In this document: piece by piece, positions 1 through 8,155 of the stretch
How positions within the stretch are numbered: the stretch's first letter is position 1
Layout of the letters: each line of letters begins with the position of its first letter
Assembly: GCF_031759225.1 (NCBI RefSeq)
Contig: NZ_CP134494.1
Span: 1,734,501-1,798,500 of the forward strand
Direction: 5' to 3'
From: Mesobacillus jeotgali
GTDB lineage: Bacteria; Bacillota; Bacilli; Bacillales; Cytobacillaceae
DNA length: 64,000 bases
Made by a program: the position numbers and the translations under genes
The notes under the pieces: generated by a model
Seen by the model: the letters and a program-made list of their open reading frames with translations, nothing else
What the model was told of the DNA's origin: nothing
Databases searched by the model: none

Positions 1-24
1 CCGGGGGCAACCCCGGCCTTTTTA
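1..24 (+). terminator. Rho-independent terminator of the gene left of the window
   Basis: CCGGGG (1-6), loop GCAA, CCCCGG (11-16), then CCTTTTT. The upstream edge of the stem lies outside the window. By synteny the terminated gene should be pnpA, but that gene is not visible. Confidence 0.75.
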
Positions 25-201
25 TATTCTTTTTCCATGAACAGTATTTACGCTCGCCGGGCTCTTGTGTAAGATCGTTTTTCTGTTCTCTTCCCAGTGC
101 CTGCCGTTCTACCTTGTCCTTCGGCTTCATAAAGTAAAATAAGGCCCTTTTCGTTGTCAGCATGATTATGGGGGGCCTTTACAGAAGAGGAGGCATATTA
201 A

Positions 202-1167
202 ATGAGAAAGCTTGTATTAATTTCTGTTTTATTGATTGCTGCGTGGATCATCGTCAATAATCCATTCTCCCATACATATGTATCAGGACTTAAAAGCGGG
301 ACACTTGAAGTGGCAGGGAATAAGAACTCGTTGATGTCAGAAATTGAAATGAAGGCAATAGAATATGAAATCGAACCATCTGATGCCAGAAAAGATCCAG
401 TCTGGAAGGTAGTTCCCGGCTATAATGGGCTTAAAGTAGATATCAAAAAGTCCTACAGCAAAATGGAGAAGGAAGATAAATTCGATCCGCAAAAGCTGGT
501 TTTCAAGCAGGTACCCCCTCAAGTCCATTTAAGTGATTTACCGCCAATGGCCATTTATAAAGGACATCCTGAGAAGCCGATGGTAAGCTTCATTATTAAT
601 GTTGCATGGGGAAATGAATATTTGACAGGCATGCTGGCGACATTGAAGAAGCATAATGTCACCGCAAGTTTTTTCCTTGAAGGCAGATGGGTAAAGAATA
701 ACCCGGGCATGGCTAAGATGATTTCGGATGCGGGCCATGAGATAGGGAATCATTCATTCACGCATCCTAACATGAAGCAGCTTTCTGCTCCAAAAATCAA
801 TGAAGAAATTCGCAAGACGAATGAAGTGATTGAAGCAGTGACTGGGGTCAAGACTAAGTGGTTTGCACCCCCGAGTGGTTCATACAAGGATGAAGTGGTT
901 GAAATTGCTGCAGCACATAAATTAGGGACCGTAATGTGGAGCGTCGACACGATCGATTGGCAGAAGCCCACTCCAGATAAACTGATCAACAGGGTGATGG
1001 GGAAGATCCATAATGGCGCAATGATCCTGATGCATCCAACAGAGTCTACTGCTGTCTCGCTTGATCAATTGATCACTCAAATTAAAGCCAAGGACCTGCA
1101 GATAGGAACTGTTTCCGATTTATTAAGTGAAAACCGGATAATAACGCCAAAAAAAATGAAAGAATAG
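202..1167 (+). CDS. ylxY: YlxY-like polysaccharide deacetylase family protein
   Basis: 321 aa with an N-terminal hydrophobic segment (about residues 4-20), so secreted or membrane anchored, followed by a NodB/polysaccharide deacetylase fold over about residues 125-310. The metal-binding HSxxH motif is present (HSFTH). The usual first motif TFDDG is replaced by a stretch reading INVAWGN, so the catalytic and metal-binding aspartates are missing. The start follows AGAGGAGG eight bases upstream. It lies between the expected pnpA terminator and mlpA, as in B. subtilis, where ylxY has no established enzyme activity. Activity on peptidoglycan is therefore doubtful; a binding role or altered chemistry is equally possible. 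Confidence 0.85.
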   Translation: MRKLVLISVLLIAAWIIVNNPFSHTYVSGLKSGTLEVAGNKNSLMSEIEMKAIEYEIEPSDARKDPVWKVVPGYNGLKVDIKKSYSKMEKEDKFDPQKLVFKQVPPQVHLSDLPPMAIYKGHPEKPMVSFIINVAWGNEYLTGMLATLKKHNVTASFFLEGRWVKNNPGMAKMISDAGHEIGNHSFTHPNMKQLSAPKINEEIRKTNEVIEAVTGVKTKWFAPPSGSYKDEVVEIAAAHKLGTVMWSVDTIDWQKPTPDKLINRVMGKIHNGAMILMHPTESTAVSLDQLITQIKAKDLQIGTVSDLLSENRIITPKKMKE

Positions 1168-1175
1168 CATTGTAT

Positions 1176-1205
1176 TTGGAAAAAGTAAGTTAAATGGACT
1201 ATACT
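1176..1205 (+). promoter_or_regulatory. Sigma-A type promoter for mlpA
   Basis: -35 TTGGAA (1176-1181), 18-bp spacer, -10 TATACT (1200-1205). It starts just after the ylxY stop codon and lies about 47 bp before the mlpA start, giving mlpA its own transcript. Confidence 0.5.
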
Positions 1206-1251
1206 AAGTAAATGCGGTAGTTTTAGCAGCTGGTTCCAGAGGAGGAATATA

Positions 1252-2484
1252 ATGATAAAGAAATATACATGTCAAAATGGTGTAAGAATCGTACTAGAAC
1301 AAATCCCGACTGTCCGTTCAGTCGCTATCGGTGTATGGATCGGAACGGGCTCCCGTAATGAGAATCCGGAGAACAATGGGATTTCACATTTTCTTGAGCA
1401 TATGTTTTTCAAAGGCACCAAAACAAGGACTGCAAGAGAGATTGCAGAATCCTTTGATAGCATTGGCGGCCAAGTGAACGCATTCACTTCCAAGGAGTAT
1501 ACTTGCTATTACGCCAAGGTGTTGGATAATCATGCACCATTCGCGCTAGAAGTTTTAGCGGACATGTTCTTTAACTCTACTTTTGATTCAGAGGAATTGA
1601 ATAAAGAGAAGAACGTTGTGAATGAAGAAATCAAGATGTATGAAGATACTCCTGATGATATCGTCCACGATTTGCTAAGCCAGGCTGTATACGGTGACCA
1701 TCCGCTTGGTTATCCAATCCTTGGTACAGAAGAAACGCTCCAAAGTTTCACCGGTGAAAAGCTCGAACAGTATATGCATGATACCTATAGACCAGAAAAT
1801 GTGGTCATTTCCATTGCTGGGAACGTACCTGAATCTTTCATTAAGAATGCTGAAGACTTCTTTGGCTCATATGAAGCGAGCAAGGAAAAGATGGAGTACA
1901 TAAAACCGGACTTCCATGCAACACATGCTTCCAGGAAAAAAGAAACTGAACAAGCCCACCTGTGCCTTGGGTTCGAAGGATTGCAGATCGGCCACTCTGA
2001 TGTCTATAGCCTGATCGTCTTGAACAATGTACTGGGGGGCAGCATGAGCAGCAGATTGTTCCAGGAAGTAAGGGAACAGCGTGGTCTAGCTTATTCTGTA
2101 TTCTCCTATCACTCAGCTTACAGGGATAGCGGTATGGTAACGATTTACGGCGGGACCGGCGCTAATCAACTGAATGTTCTATATGAAACAATCCAGGACA
2201 CGCTCGCGAAGCTGCGTGCGGAAGGAATTACCGAGAAAGAACTCAACAACAGCAAAGAACAGCTAAAAGGCAGCCTGATGTTAAGCCTTGAAAGCACCAA
2301 CAGCCGCATGAGCAGGAACGGAAAAAATGAACTTCTGCTCGGAAGGCATCGCTCCCTTGATGAAATCGTCGAACAAATCGATCAAGTGACCAAGGACAGC
2401 GTCGACGGAATGGCCAATAAGATTTTCACAGACAAATATTCCGTTTCCTTGATCAGTCCAAATGGCGAAATGCCAAATTTATAA
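1252..2484 (+). CDS. mlpA: M16 family zinc metallopeptidase MlpA (YmxG)
   Basis: 410 aa, the usual length for a single-chain M16B processing peptidase. The inverted zinc motif HFLEH is at residues 46-50 (H46, H50, catalytic E49), and the third ligand lies in NEEIKMYE around E126. The C-terminal half carries the second M16 domain with the RxxxxY-type segment (REQRGLAYSVF). The start follows GAGGAGG with a good spacing. In B. subtilis the orthologue lies between ylxY and ymxH and has been linked to control of extracellular protease production. It is probably cytoplasmic, as there is no signal peptide. Confidence 0.9.
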   Translation: MIKKYTCQNGVRIVLEQIPTVRSVAIGVWIGTGSRNENPENNGISHFLEHMFFKGTKTRTAREIAESFDSIGGQVNAFTSKEYTCYYAKVLDNHAPFALEVLADMFFNSTFDSEELNKEKNVVNEEIKMYEDTPDDIVHDLLSQAVYGDHPLGYPILGTEETLQSFTGEKLEQYMHDTYRPENVVISIAGNVPESFIKNAEDFFGSYEASKEKMEYIKPDFHATHASRKKETEQAHLCLGFEGLQIGHSDVYSLIVLNNVLGGSMSSRLFQEVREQRGLAYSVFSYHSAYRDSGMVTIYGGTGANQLNVLYETIQDTLAKLRAEGITEKELNNSKEQLKGSLMLSLESTNSRMSRNGKNELLLGRHRSLDEIVEQIDQVTKDSVDGMANKIFTDKYSVSLISPNGEMPNL

Positions 2485-2493
2485 GATATGACT

Positions 2494-2530
2494 AAAACAG
2501 CAGTTTCCTTGTGAAGCTGCTGTTTTAATT
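2494..2530 (+). terminator. Terminator of mlpA
   Basis: Inverted repeat AAAACAGCAG ... CTGCTGTTTT followed by AATTTT, beginning just after the mlpA stop codon. Confidence 0.7.
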
Positions 2531-2592
2531 TTAAGGTAATTTAGCCCTACAAGTTACAGCCCCCGGAAAGATGAAAGACGAGCAGGAATCGT

Positions 2593-3319
2593 GACAGGTT
2601 TGGCCTCTGTTGCTGAAAAGCTGTCAAGAAAACGAGAGAATTGTGACAGGTTTGGTCTCTGTAGATGAAAAGCTGTCAAGAAAACGAAGGAATTATGACA
2701 GGTTTGGTCTCTGTAGATGAAAAGCTGTCAAGAAAACGAGTGAATTGTGACAGGTTTGGCCTCTGCAGCTGAAAAGCTGTCAAGAAAACGAAGGAATTAT
2801 GACAGGTTTGGCCTCTGTTGCTGAAAAGCTGTCAAGAAAACGAGAGAATTATGACAGGTTTGGCCTCTGTAGATGAGAAGCTGTCAAAAAACGAAGGAAT
2901 TATGACAGGTTTGTTCTCTGCAGCTGAAAAGCTGTCAAGAAAACGAAGGAATTATGACAGGTTTGGCCTCTGTAGATGAAAAGCTGTCAAGAAAACGAAG
3001 GAATTATGACAGGTTTAGCCTCTGCAGCTGAAAAGCTGTCAAAAAAACGAAGGAATTATGACAGGTTTGGTCTCTGTAGATGAAAAGCTGTCAAGAAAAC
3101 GAAGGAATTATGACAGGTTTGGCCTCTGTTGCTGAAAAGCTGTCAAGAAAACGAGGGAATTATGACAGCTTTGTTCTCTGCAGTTGAAAAGCTGTCAAGA
3201 AAACGAGTGAATTGTGACAGGTTTAACCTCTGCAGCTGAAAAGCTGTCAAGAAAACGAAGGAATTATGACAGGTTTAGCCTCTGCAGCTGAAAAGCTGTC
3301 AAGAAACCGAAAAATTTGA
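2593..3319. repeat. Tandem repeat array A: 14 units of 52 bp
   Basis: Units begin GACAGGTTT at 2593, 2645, 2697, 2749, 2801, 2853, 2904, 2956, 3008, 3060, 3112, 3164, 3216 and 3268. All are 52 bp except one of 51. Each runs GACAGGTTT, then a CTCTG block with a variable triplet, then TGAAAAGCTGTC, then AAGAAAACGAAGGAATTAT. GACAGgTTT and AAAgCTGTC form an inverted repeat. Units with CAGCTGAAAAGCTG can form a tight hairpin with a GAAA loop. A degenerate half unit precedes the array. It contains no open frame with coding character and fills most of the gap between mlpA and ymxH. Confidence 0.95.
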
Positions 3320-3433
3320 ACATGTTATCCCTACCTCCACAACAATTCACCCCTTTTTTCACGCAAATGTATTCTAAAAACATTATCATATTGATACATA
3401 TAGAATAAGGACAAAGTGACAGGGAGGGGCATC

Positions 3434-3679
3434 ATGAAATTAAGTGAACTTGGCGGAAAGGAAATCGTCGATGCAAAAAGGGCAGAAAGATTGGGTGTTC
3501 TTGGTCAGACGGATTTAGAAATCAATGAACGTTCGGGCCAAATTGAAGCTTTGATCATTCCATCTTTAAAATGGTTCGGACTTCGCAAACAGTCAGGAGA
3601 AGTTAGGGTTCCGTGGAAGCATATAAAGAAAATAGGTACAGACATGATTATCATTGATATTCCTGATGATGAAGAGTAA
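3434..3679 (+). CDS. ymxH: YlmC/YmxH family sporulation protein (PRC-barrel-like)
   Basis: 81 aa. The small beta-rich protein has the KLSELGGKEIVDAKRAERLG opening and the later VPWKHIKKIG segment typical of the YlmC/YmxH family, which is related to PRC-barrel domains. The ATG at 3434 is chosen because AGGGAGGGG sits just upstream; an in-frame GTG at 3416 would place the ribosome site inside the gene. Position between mlpA and dpaA matches B. subtilis. The function is unknown; the family is found in spore formers. Confidence 0.88.
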   Translation: MKLSELGGKEIVDAKRAERLGVLGQTDLEINERSGQIEALIIPSLKWFGLRKQSGEVRVPWKHIKKIGTDMIIIDIPDDEE

Positions 3680-3710
3680 AAGCGGGCACAGAGCCGGCTT
3701 TATTTTTTTT
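3678..3710 (+). terminator. Terminator of ymxH
   Basis: AAAGCGGGC, loop, GCCGGCTTT followed by ATTTTTTTT. It overlaps the last bases of the ymxH stop codon. Confidence 0.75.
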
Positions 3711-3753
3711 GCCATTATTATTCAATAAAAATCTACCCTTATAATATTGTTTC

Positions 3754-3786
3754 AAGCGCTGGCCATAAGGCTGGCGCTTTTCTTTT
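3754..3786 (+). terminator. Second strong hairpin terminator upstream of dpaA
   Basis: Left arm AAGCGCTGGCC, loop ATAA, right arm GGCTGGCGCTT with two G-U pairs, then TTCTTTT. A TATAAT box at 3740-3745 lies only about 10 bp upstream, so any transcript from it would be a very short terminated RNA. The element isolates dpaA from upstream transcription. Confidence 0.65.
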
Positions 3787-3797
3787 ATGGAAAACTC

Positions 3798-3824
3798 ACC
3801 TATTGGAAGTTAGATACATATGAT
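3798..3824 (+). promoter_or_regulatory. Sigma-K type promoter for dpaAB
   Basis: -35 AC at 3798-3799, 17-bp spacer, -10 CATATGAT at 3817-3824, fitting the sigma-K pattern AC-N16/17-CATAnnnT. Dipicolinate synthase is known to be a late mother-cell gene in B. subtilis, which supports the call. Confidence 0.6.
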
Positions 3825-3891
3825 GTTGAAGTAGTTCAAATTGGATGAAATATATATTCCAGGATTAATGGAAAAGAAGGTGATTGTTCTC

Positions 3892-4794
3892 ATGCTGACA
3901 GGAATGCAAATCGCAGTTATCGGCGGTGATGCGAGACAGCTGGAGATTATTCGCAAGCTGACAGAGCTTGATGCAAAGCTTTCTTTAATAGGCTTCGAGC
4001 AGTTGGACCATGCTTTCACAGGTGCCTCAAAAGAAAAGATAGATGAAGTTGATTTTTCCGTCCAGGACGCTTTGATCCTGCCTGTGCCAGGAACAAGTTT
4101 GGAGGGTCAGGTCGAAACGATTTTCTCGAATGAAAAAGTAGTTATTATTAAAGAAATGATTGAAAAGACCCCTGATCATTGCACAGTTTACTCGGGCATC
4201 AGTAATTCATATTTGACCGGGATTACTAAGCAAGCTAACAGGAAACTTGTACAGCTTTTTGCTAGAGATGATGTAGCAATTTACAACTCAATCCCGACTG
4301 TCGAAGGAACGATCATGATGGCAATCCAACATACAGATTTCACCATTCACGGCTCTAAAGTTGCCGTCCTCGGATTAGGCAGAGTTGGTATGAGTGTAGC
4401 CAGGACCTTCCATGCCCTTGGTGCCAAGGTAAAGGTCGGAGCAAGAAAAAGTGAACATATTGCAAGGATTTCGGAAATGGGATTAAAGCCGTTCCTGCTA
4501 TCAGATATTGGAAAAGAAGTGTCAGATATCGATATTTGCATCAATACGGTTCCTCATCAAATCGTTACTGCCTCCGTCATTTCGAGGATGCCAGCTCATA
4601 CCTTGATCATTGACCTTGCATCCAAACCAGGTGGAACGGATTTTCGCTATGCGGAAAAGCGCGGAATCAAAGCTTTGCTTGCGCCAGGCTTGCCGGGGAT
4701 CGTAGCCCCGAAAACTGCAGGGCAAATATTGGCGAACGTTCTTTCTCAGCTGCTTATGGAAGACTTTAATGACCGAAAGGAGAAAGAAGTATGA
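3892..4794 (+). CDS. dpaA: Dipicolinate synthase subunit A
   Basis: 300 aa from an ATG at 3892, where the protein reads MLTGMQIAVIGGDARQLEII, the usual family start. An in-frame start at 3841 would add 17 residues not expected in the family. The N-terminal domain is followed by a Rossmann fold with GLGRVG (about residues 160-165). With DpaB it makes dipicolinic acid from a dihydrodipicolinate-pathway intermediate in the mother cell for spore core dehydration. Overlaps dpaB by 4 bp and is preceded by a sigma-K-type promoter. Confidence 0.95.
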   Translation: MLTGMQIAVIGGDARQLEIIRKLTELDAKLSLIGFEQLDHAFTGASKEKIDEVDFSVQDALILPVPGTSLEGQVETIFSNEKVVIIKEMIEKTPDHCTVYSGISNSYLTGITKQANRKLVQLFARDDVAIYNSIPTVEGTIMMAIQHTDFTIHGSKVAVLGLGRVGMSVARTFHALGAKVKVGARKSEHIARISEMGLKPFLLSDIGKEVSDIDICINTVPHQIVTASVISRMPAHTLIIDLASKPGGTDFRYAEKRGIKALLAPGLPGIVAPKTAGQILANVLSQLLMEDFNDRKEKEV

Positions 4795-5387
4795 GTTTAA
4801 AAGGAAAAAAGATCGGATTCGGATTAACGGGCTCGCATTGTACGTATGATGCTGTATTTCCTGAAATTGAAAAGCTGGTGAATGCTGGTGCTGAAGTTTT
4901 ACCTGTTGTCACATTCACTGTAAAAAATACAGAAACACGATTTGGTAAAGGAGAAGATTGGGTACAGCGGATTGAGGAACTCACTGGCAATAATGTGATA
5001 GACTCGATTGTGAAGGCAGAACCTCTTGGTCCCAAAATCCCGCTTGACTGTATGGTCATTGCGCCGCTTACGGGTAACTCCATGAGCAAGTTTGCGAATG
5101 CAATGACAGATTCACCAGTTCTAATGGCTGCAAAAGCTACATTAAGGAACCAAAAGCCGGTTGTACTGGGTATTTCGACTAATGACGCTTTAGGGCTTAA
5201 CGGCGTCAATCTTATGAGGTTAATGGCGACAAAAAACATTTACATGATTCCTTTTGGCCAGGATGATCCAGTTAAAAAGCCAAATTCCATGGTTGCAAGA
5301 ATGGGGATGCTTTCCGAAACAATCATTGAAGCAATGAACGGAAATCAGCTTCAGCCAGTACTAGTGGAACGTTATAAGGATAATTAA
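4791..5387 (+). CDS. dpaB: Dipicolinate synthase subunit B
   Basis: 198 aa flavoprotein-like subunit (UbiX/Pad1-like fold) opening MSLKGKKIGFGLTGSHCTYD, with the APLTGNSMSKFANA segment typical of the family. Its start overlaps the dpaA stop (ATGA), implying translational coupling and equal production. It works with DpaA in dipicolinate formation during late sporulation. No convincing terminator is seen after it. Confidence 0.95.
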   Translation: MSLKGKKIGFGLTGSHCTYDAVFPEIEKLVNAGAEVLPVVTFTVKNTETRFGKGEDWVQRIEELTGNNVIDSIVKAEPLGPKIPLDCMVIAPLTGNSMSKFANAMTDSPVLMAAKATLRNQKPVVLGISTNDALGLNGVNLMRLMATKNIYMIPFGQDDPVKKPNSMVARMGMLSETIIEAMNGNQLQPVLVERYKDN

Positions 5388-5610
5388 TGCTTAATACCAG
5401 GCTCTTTTCGCACGCCTTGTTATTTGCGCAGTTAAATATTGCGCAATCAGGATACAGGCAACAACGGAAAGGGTCTGGAATCGTATTAGAAGCCAGAAAA
5501 AATAGGTTCCAGAAAGCTTGAATCACAACCAATCCTGTCCCAAATACGACCAATTTAATTTGGAAATGCTTTTCTCCGGCAGTGAAGCAAAATGTTTCTT
5601 TTCTTAATGA

Positions 5611-5638
5611 TTGATTATGATAAAATATAGGATAATAT
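5611..5638 (+). promoter_or_regulatory. Candidate sigma-A promoter for asd-dapG-dapA
   Basis: -35 TTGATT (5611-5616), 16-bp spacer, -10 TAATAT (5633-5638). It would give an untranslated leader of about 115 bases before asd. Confidence 0.4.
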
Positions 5639-5642
5639 ACTA

Positions 5643-5724
5643 GGTGGACTGAACAAGGCGCTTGCGCATTCTATTAGACCACCGGTTTACTTATGGTTCA
5701 AACAACCCCAGCTGAAATGCGGGG
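5643..5724 (+). other. Potentially structured leader upstream of asd
   Basis: GGTGG (5643-5647) pairs with CCACC (5679-5683), enclosing a GCGC/GCGC stem (5658-5661 with 5664-5667). A second hairpin, CCCCAGC with GCGGGG, spans 5706-5724. There is no T-run, and neither lysine-riboswitch nor T-box consensus sequences are present. The rest of the 374-base dpaB-asd gap shows nothing recognisable. Confidence 0.35.
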
Positions 5725-5761
5725 ATATTAAACGATAATTGTAGTGGAAGGGGAAACAGCA

Positions 5762-6811
5762 ATGTCAGAGAGAAAAGGTTACCGTATAGCAGTAGTGGGA
5801 GCAACAGGAGCAGTAGGACAGCAGATGATCCAGACGCTCGAAAGCAGGGACTTTCCTGTATCCGAGCTTTTATTATTGTCATCTTCAAGGTCAGCTGGTA
5901 CAAAGGTCCAGTATAAAGGAAAAGAGATAACAGTACAGGAAGCCAAGCCAGAAAGCTTTGAAGGTGTGGATATTGCCCTGTTCAGCGCAGGAGGAAGTGT
6001 TTCAAAAGCGCTGGCACCCGAAGCAGTCAAACGCGGAGCGATCGTTGTTGATAACACAAGTGCATTCCGCATGGATGAGAACACTCCGCTTGTTGTGCCT
6101 GAAGTGAATGAGGAAGATTTGCATTCTCATAACGGAATCATTGCTAACCCGAACTGCTCTACGATCCAAATGGTTGTTGCTCTGGAGCCATTACGTAAGA
6201 AGTTCGGCCTGGAAAAGATCATTGTATCAACTTACCAGGCAGTATCAGGTGCAGGTGCGGCGGCTGTCGAGGAGCTGGAGGAACAGACACAGGCAATCCT
6301 GAACGGAGAAGAATATGAACCAAAGATTCTTCCGGTGAAGTCAGCGGAAAAGCACTACCAAATTGCATTCAATGCGATCCCACAGATCGATACATTCGTA
6401 GATAACGGATTCACATACGAAGAGATGAAAATGATCAATGAAACGAAGAAAATCATGCACATGCCTGAGCTTCAGGTTGCTGCAACATGTGTAAGGCTGC
6501 CGGTTGGCACTGGTCATTCAGAGTCTGTTTATATTGAGATTGGCCAGGACGGTGTTTCAGCAGCAGACATTAAAGAACTTATGTCTGATGCACCAGGAGT
6601 AGTCCTTCAGGATGACCCTGCACAGCAGCTTTATCCAATGCCTGCATTCTGTGTCGGCAAAAATGACGTATTTGTCGGCAGAATCAGGAAGGATCTGGAC
6701 AATGAAAAGGGCTTCCATATGTGGGTTGTTTCTGACAATCTGTTAAAAGGTGCTGCATGGAACTCAGTCCAGATTGCTGAAAGCCTTGTGAAGCTTGGGT
6801 TGGTAAAATAA
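5762..6811 (+). CDS. asd: Aspartate-semialdehyde dehydrogenase
   Basis: 349 aa. NADPH-dependent reduction of aspartyl phosphate to aspartate semialdehyde, the branch point toward lysine/DAP/dipicolinate and threonine/methionine. The N-terminal [12 protein letters not shown] is the nucleotide-binding loop; the catalytic cysteine lies in NPNCSTIQM (about residue 128) and the substrate motif GTGHSE is present. The ATG at 5762 follows GGAAGGGGAA; an ATG 18 bp upstream would need a site with no Shine-Dalgarno. First gene of the asd-dapG-dapA cluster. Confidence 0.96.
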   Translation: MSERKGYRIAVVGATGAVGQQMIQTLESRDFPVSELLLLSSSRSAGTKVQYKGKEITVQEAKPESFEGVDIALFSAGGSVSKALAPEAVKRGAIVVDNTSAFRMDENTPLVVPEVNEEDLHSHNGIIANPNCSTIQMVVALEPLRKKFGLEKIIVSTYQAVSGAGAAAVEELEEQTQAILNGEEYEPKILPVKSAEKHYQIAFNAIPQIDTFVDNGFTYEEMKMINETKKIMHMPELQVAATCVRLPVGTGHSESVYIEIGQDGVSAADIKELMSDAPGVVLQDDPAQQLYPMPAFCVGKNDVFVGRIRKDLDNEKGFHMWVVSDNLLKGAAWNSVQIAESLVKLGLVK

Positions 6812-6851
6812 AAGCATAATTGATTAATGACAGAATTTCTGAGGTGTTACG

Positions 6852-8096
6852 ATGAAGATAATCGTTCAAAAATTTGGCGGTACATCTGTACGGGACGAAC
6901 AAAGCCGCAGCCAGGCGATGAGACATATAAAGAAAGCAATCTCTGATGGATATAAAGCTGTTGTGGTCGTTTCTGCGATGGGTAGGAAAGGGGATCCGTA
7001 TGCAACAGACACCCTTCTCAGCCTGTTAGGTGGAAGTGACAGCAAGATCAGCAAGCGCGAGCATGATCTGCTGTTATCATGCGGAGAAACGATTTCCAGT
7101 ATCGTTTTTACAAACATGCTGCTTGAGAATGGGATCAGTGCAACGGCCCTCACAGGTGCCCAGGCAGGGTTCAGGACAAATAGCGAGCATACAAACGCCA
7201 GGATCCTTGATATGAAATGCGACCGTCTGTTGCGGGAACTTGATCAAGTCGATGTGGTCGTCGTAGCTGGATTCCAGGGGGCTGCGAAAAATGGAGATGT
7301 GACAACAATCGGCAGGGGCGGCAGTGACACATCTGCTGCAGCACTTGGCGCAGCGTTAAACGCGGAATGGATTGACATCTTTACCGATGTTGAGGGCATC
7401 ATGACAGCCGATCCAAGGATTGCAGAAAATGCAAGACCTCTTTCAGTGGTCACGTATACTGAAGTTTGCAATATGGCATATCAGGGAGCAAAGGTAATCC
7501 ATCCTCGTGCCGTAGAGATTGCCATGCAGGCAAAAGTGCCGATCAGAATCAGGTCTACCTATTCCGATGGCCTCGGAACGCTGGTTACGGCTCTTAATCG
7601 TGAAAATAAAGGGACTGACATTAAGGAACGACCTGTAACAGGAATAGCGCATGTTTCAAATGTCAGCCAGATTAAGGTTTTTGCAAAAAAAGACCAATAT
7701 AATCTTCAATCTGAAGTTTTCAAGGCAATGGCAAATGAAAACATCAGTGTAGATTTTATCAATATTTCCCCAAATGGGGTGGTCTACACGGTCCTTGATG
7801 AAATGACGGATCGAGCGGTAAGGGTGTTGGAAGGCTTGGGACACACGCCGCAAATTGAGAAGCATTGCGCAAAGGTCTCCGTTGTCGGAGCAGGTATGGC
7901 GGGAGTACCAGGGGTAACTTCGAAAATTGTAACAGCTTTATCAGAAAAAGGCATTCGCATCCTTCAATCCGCTGACAGCCATACAACCATTTGGGTGTTG
8001 GTGAAACAAGAGGATTTAGGAAAGGCAGTAAATGCTTTGCATGATGCCTTCCAGCTCGAGGAAGAAACAGCAGAGTTCGAGCGTCAAGACATATAA
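6852..8096 (+). CDS. dapG: Aspartokinase I (DapG type)
   Basis: 414 aa. The kinase domain begins IIVQKFGGTSV and includes GRGGSDTSAAAL and the FTDVEGIMTADPR substrate segment; two ACT domains follow (about residues 265-400), one with VSVVGAGMAGVPG. Phosphorylates aspartate as the first step of the aspartate pathway. In B. subtilis this isozyme is feedback inhibited by meso-diaminopimelate. The start follows TGAGGTG. Lies 40 bp after asd with no terminator, so probably co-transcribed. Confidence 0.95.
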   Translation: MKIIVQKFGGTSVRDEQSRSQAMRHIKKAISDGYKAVVVVSAMGRKGDPYATDTLLSLLGGSDSKISKREHDLLLSCGETISSIVFTNMLLENGISATALTGAQAGFRTNSEHTNARILDMKCDRLLRELDQVDVVVVAGFQGAAKNGDVTTIGRGGSDTSAAALGAALNAEWIDIFTDVEGIMTADPRIAENARPLSVVTYTEVCNMAYQGAKVIHPRAVEIAMQAKVPIRIRSTYSDGLGTLVTALNRENKGTDIKERPVTGIAHVSNVSQIKVFAKKDQYNLQSEVFKAMANENISVDFINISPNGVVYTVLDEMTDRAVRVLEGLGHTPQIEKHCAKVSVVGAGMAGVPGVTSKIVTALSEKGIRILQSADSHTTIWVLVKQEDLGKAVNALHDAFQLEEETAEFERQDI

Positions 8097-8155
8097 AAAG
8101 ATCTTGCTTCCCAGCATTTGCTGTCGGAAGCCTTTCAGAAGAGGAGTGAACAGGA

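Noticed and set aside
141..179. Terminator or riboswitch before ylxY (AAGGCCC ... GGGCCTT)
   Set aside because: The loop is long, no T-run follows and no known leader motif is visible.
2593..3319. CRISPR array
   Set aside because: Units are contiguous near-identical 52-bp repeats with no unique spacers, and no cas genes are in the window.
4766..5239. 157-codon open frame on the minus strand
   Set aside because: Antisense shadow of dpaB, with low-complexity composition typical of a non-coding frame.
5639..5761. Lysine riboswitch before asd
   Set aside because: The leader is too short and lacks the conserved lysine-riboswitch core sequences.
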